Shown: positions 5,265 to 6,334 of the stretch, in pieces
Position numbering within the stretch: the first letter of the stretch is position 1
Layout of the letters: every line of letters starts with the position of its first letter
Assembly (NCBI GenBank): GCA_029244465.1
Contig: JAQWQN010000069.1
Location: forward strand, 1-6,334
Reading direction: 5' to 3'
From: Pseudomonadales bacterium
GTDB taxonomy: Bacteria > Pseudomonadota > Gammaproteobacteria > Pseudomonadales > Azotimanducaceae
Length of the DNA: 6,334 nucleotides
Notes under the pieces: generated by a model
Databases searched by the model: none
Seen by the model: the letters and a program-made list of their open reading frames with translations, nothing else
What the model was told of the DNA's origin: nothing
Program-made: the position numbers and the translations under genes

Positions 5265-6119
5265 ATGAAAATTGGCGTCGTCTTTCCGCAAACTGAAATT
5301 GGCGCAGACCCGGACGTGGTCGCTAATTTCGCCATTGTCGCTGAGTCGCTCGGCTACGACCACCTGCTGGCCTACGACCACGTTCTTGGCGCAAATACGG
5401 CCAGCCGCCCGGACTGGCAGGGTCCTTACACCAGCAAAAGTATGTTTCAAGAACCGCTGGTCCTGTTCTCGTACCTAGCGGCACTGACCACAACTATTGA
5501 ACTTGTGACCGCTGTCGTCATCCTGCCGCAACGTCAGACGGCATTGGTCGCGAAACAAGCAGCGTGTGTCGACGTTCTGAGCAAGGGCCGATTGCGTCTT
5601 GGTGTCGGTACCGGCTGGAATGCAGTGGAGTATGAAGCGCTTGGCGCCAATTTTAATGACCGTGGTCATCGCTCCGAAGAGCAAATCGATTTATTGCGTC
5701 AACTATGGCGTGATGAAGCGATCACCTTCTCAGGAGAAGGTCACACAATCACGGACGCTGGCTTGAATCCACTACCACCCAACAAAAATATTCCAATCTG
5801 GCTCGGCGGTATGGCGCCCCAAGTCATTGAACGCGTTGGTCGGCTGGCAGACGGGTGGTTCCCATTTGTAAACAAGGGATTGAGTGAGCAGATCCAACAG
5901 GTGCAGGAAAGCGCCAAACGAGCCGAACGAAACCCAGCGGACATCGGTATTGAATGCATCATTCCTTCAGACACCGACCCAGACCGCATTAAAGCCCTGC
6001 GCGATATGGGGGTCACTCATGTTGCCATGGTGACAATGAACCAGGATTTACGAGACCCGGCCGCCCATGTTGACGCCATTACGCGTGCGCGCGATAGCTT
6101 ATCCAGCCTGCTTGACTAA
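5265..6119 (+). CDS. Luciferase-like (LLM class) flavin/F420-dependent oxidoreductase
   Basis: A 284-residue cytoplasmic TIM-barrel enzyme of the bacterial luciferase superfamily. The first strand is MKIGVVFPQT (1-10) and the second carries YDHLLAYDHV (31-40). The core block at 86-118 holds ILPQR, then LVAKQAACVDVLSKGRLRLG and VGTGW. EALG (124-127) and the following RG match the Rv2161c-type group (TIGR03619), as does WLGG (179-182) followed by ADGWFP (195-200). Members use reduced FMN or coenzyme F420 to oxidise or reduce small organic substrates. Which cofactor is used here, and whether it is an oxygenase or a dehydrogenase, cannot be decided from sequence. The length is normal for the group and the gene looks intact. 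The start is fixed by an in-frame stop at 5229-5231 and by the first beta strand. The ribosome binding site is weak (AAAGTGG, 5249-5255). The gene stands alone on its strand in the window. Confidence 0.93.
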   Translation: MKIGVVFPQTEIGADPDVVANFAIVAESLGYDHLLAYDHVLGANTASRPDWQGPYTSKSMFQEPLVLFSYLAALTTTIELVTAVVILPQRQTALVAKQAACVDVLSKGRLRLGVGTGWNAVEYEALGANFNDRGHRSEEQIDLLRQLWRDEAITFSGEGHTITDAGLNPLPPNKNIPIWLGGMAPQVIERVGRLADGWFPFVNKGLSEQIQQVQESAKRAERNPADIGIECIIPSDTDPDRIKALRDMGVTHVAMVTMNQDLRDPAAHVDAITRARDSLSSLLD

Positions 6120-6165
6120 GCACCTTGGCGCCTCCTGGCACAGGTCAGAACCGCGGTCGAAAACC

Positions 6166-6197
6166 GCAACGTCGACGTACGCTTTCGCCGACGTTGC
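6166..6197. other. 9-bp perfect stem-loop downstream of the LLM gene
   Basis: GCAACGTCG (6166-6174) pairs with CGACGTTGC (6189-6197) around a 14-nt loop, 46 nt after the LLM stop. The stem is stable, but no T-run follows, so it is not a standard intrinsic terminator. It could protect the 3' end of the mRNA or be a protein-binding site. Confidence 0.4.
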
Positions 6198-6243
6198 AGA
6201 CCTAAACCCTGCAGAACTTCGCGGGGTGATGGCGCTACTCACC

Positions 6244-6300
6244 CGCGTAAATCCTTCTGCTGAACGCCACGCTGCCTAATTTGTTAGCAGCGCTTACGCG
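6244..6300. terminator. Extended imperfect stem-loop, tentative terminator or 3' structure
   Basis: CGCGTAA (6244-6250) pairs with TTACGCG (6294-6300). Inside it CTGCT-g-AAC (6257-6265) pairs with GTTAGCAG (6283-6290) with one bulge. A competing compact hairpin, GCTGC-c-TAA (6271-6279) with TTAGCAGC (6284-6291) and a TTTG loop, uses the same right arm. On the plus strand ATTTACCACATTTTT follows, so a loose T-rich tail exists 10 nt later. Termination of the LLM transcript is possible, but the T-tract is too far away for a confident call. Confidence 0.3.
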
Positions 6301-6334
6301 ATTTACCACATTTTTCTGATCACCATTTTTTCTG

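Larger units (their letters stand above)
6120..6334. other. Downstream region of the LLM gene: hairpins and an unassigned open frame
   Basis: No gene can be supported here. An open frame that begins inside the LLM gene (6067) continues to a TAA at 6277-6279. Its last 37 or so residues (for example FADVADLNPAELRGVMALL) look more protein-like than random, but there is no start codon with a ribosome binding site after the LLM stop. It may be the tail of a decayed gene. Two stem-loops are described separately. The final 35 bp are AT-rich with runs of T (ACATTTTT, CCATTTTTTC), which may lead into the next gene's promoter. Confidence 0.4.

Noticed and set aside
6283..6290. GTTAGCAG with CTGCTGAAC as an integron attC site
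   Set aside because: The core does not fit GTTRRRY / RYYYAAC, and there is no integrase or cassette array.

Overview
The window looks like ordinary chromosomal accessory DNA from a bacterium, most likely a proteobacterium and perhaps a marine or soil gammaproteobacterium. The reasons are moderate GC, Shine-Dalgarno-led ATG starts, an AtoE-type fatty acid carrier and a mix of flavoprotein oxygenases. The taxonomic call is inference, because no marker gene or RNA gene is present.

From the left, a minus-strand gene is cut by the window edge after 25 codons, but it shows a clear twin-arginine export signal. Upstream of it on the same strand is an alpha/beta hydrolase of the hormone-sensitive-lipase family (190-1068). 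Its true start is an internal ATG with a good ribosome binding site, not the far end of the open frame. A gene-poor stretch of 856 bp follows (1069-1924). It holds several inverted repeats and hairpins but no gene I can support. On the far side, a plus-strand flavin-containing monooxygenase (1925-3499) is transcribed away from the hydrolase. It runs head-on, with 37 bp between stop codons, into a minus-strand AtoE-family short-chain fatty acid transporter (3537-4898). After a 366-bp divergent intergenic region lies a plus-strand luciferase-like (LLM) flavin/F420 oxidoreductase (5265-6119). A possible 11-codon leader ORF with a very strong ribosome binding site precedes it. The last 215 bp hold two stem-loops and an open frame of uncertain meaning.

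A reasonable but unproven picture is a small catabolic patch. A Class B type flavoprotein monooxygenase could insert oxygen into a ketone or aldehyde. An esterase/lactonase, which resembles monoterpene epsilon-lactone hydrolases in its C-terminal HVWPVF motif, could open the resulting ester or lactone. The AtoE carrier could import or export short-chain acids, and the LLM enzyme could supply a further redox step. The genes are not one operon: only the hydrolase and the Tat-signal gene are co-directional neighbours. No CRISPR array, tRNA, rRNA, insertion sequence or integrase was seen. I did not find a convincing undescribed system. The most interesting leads are the palindrome cluster upstream of the hydrolase, the hairpin cluster in the large gap, and the leader ORF before the LLM gene.
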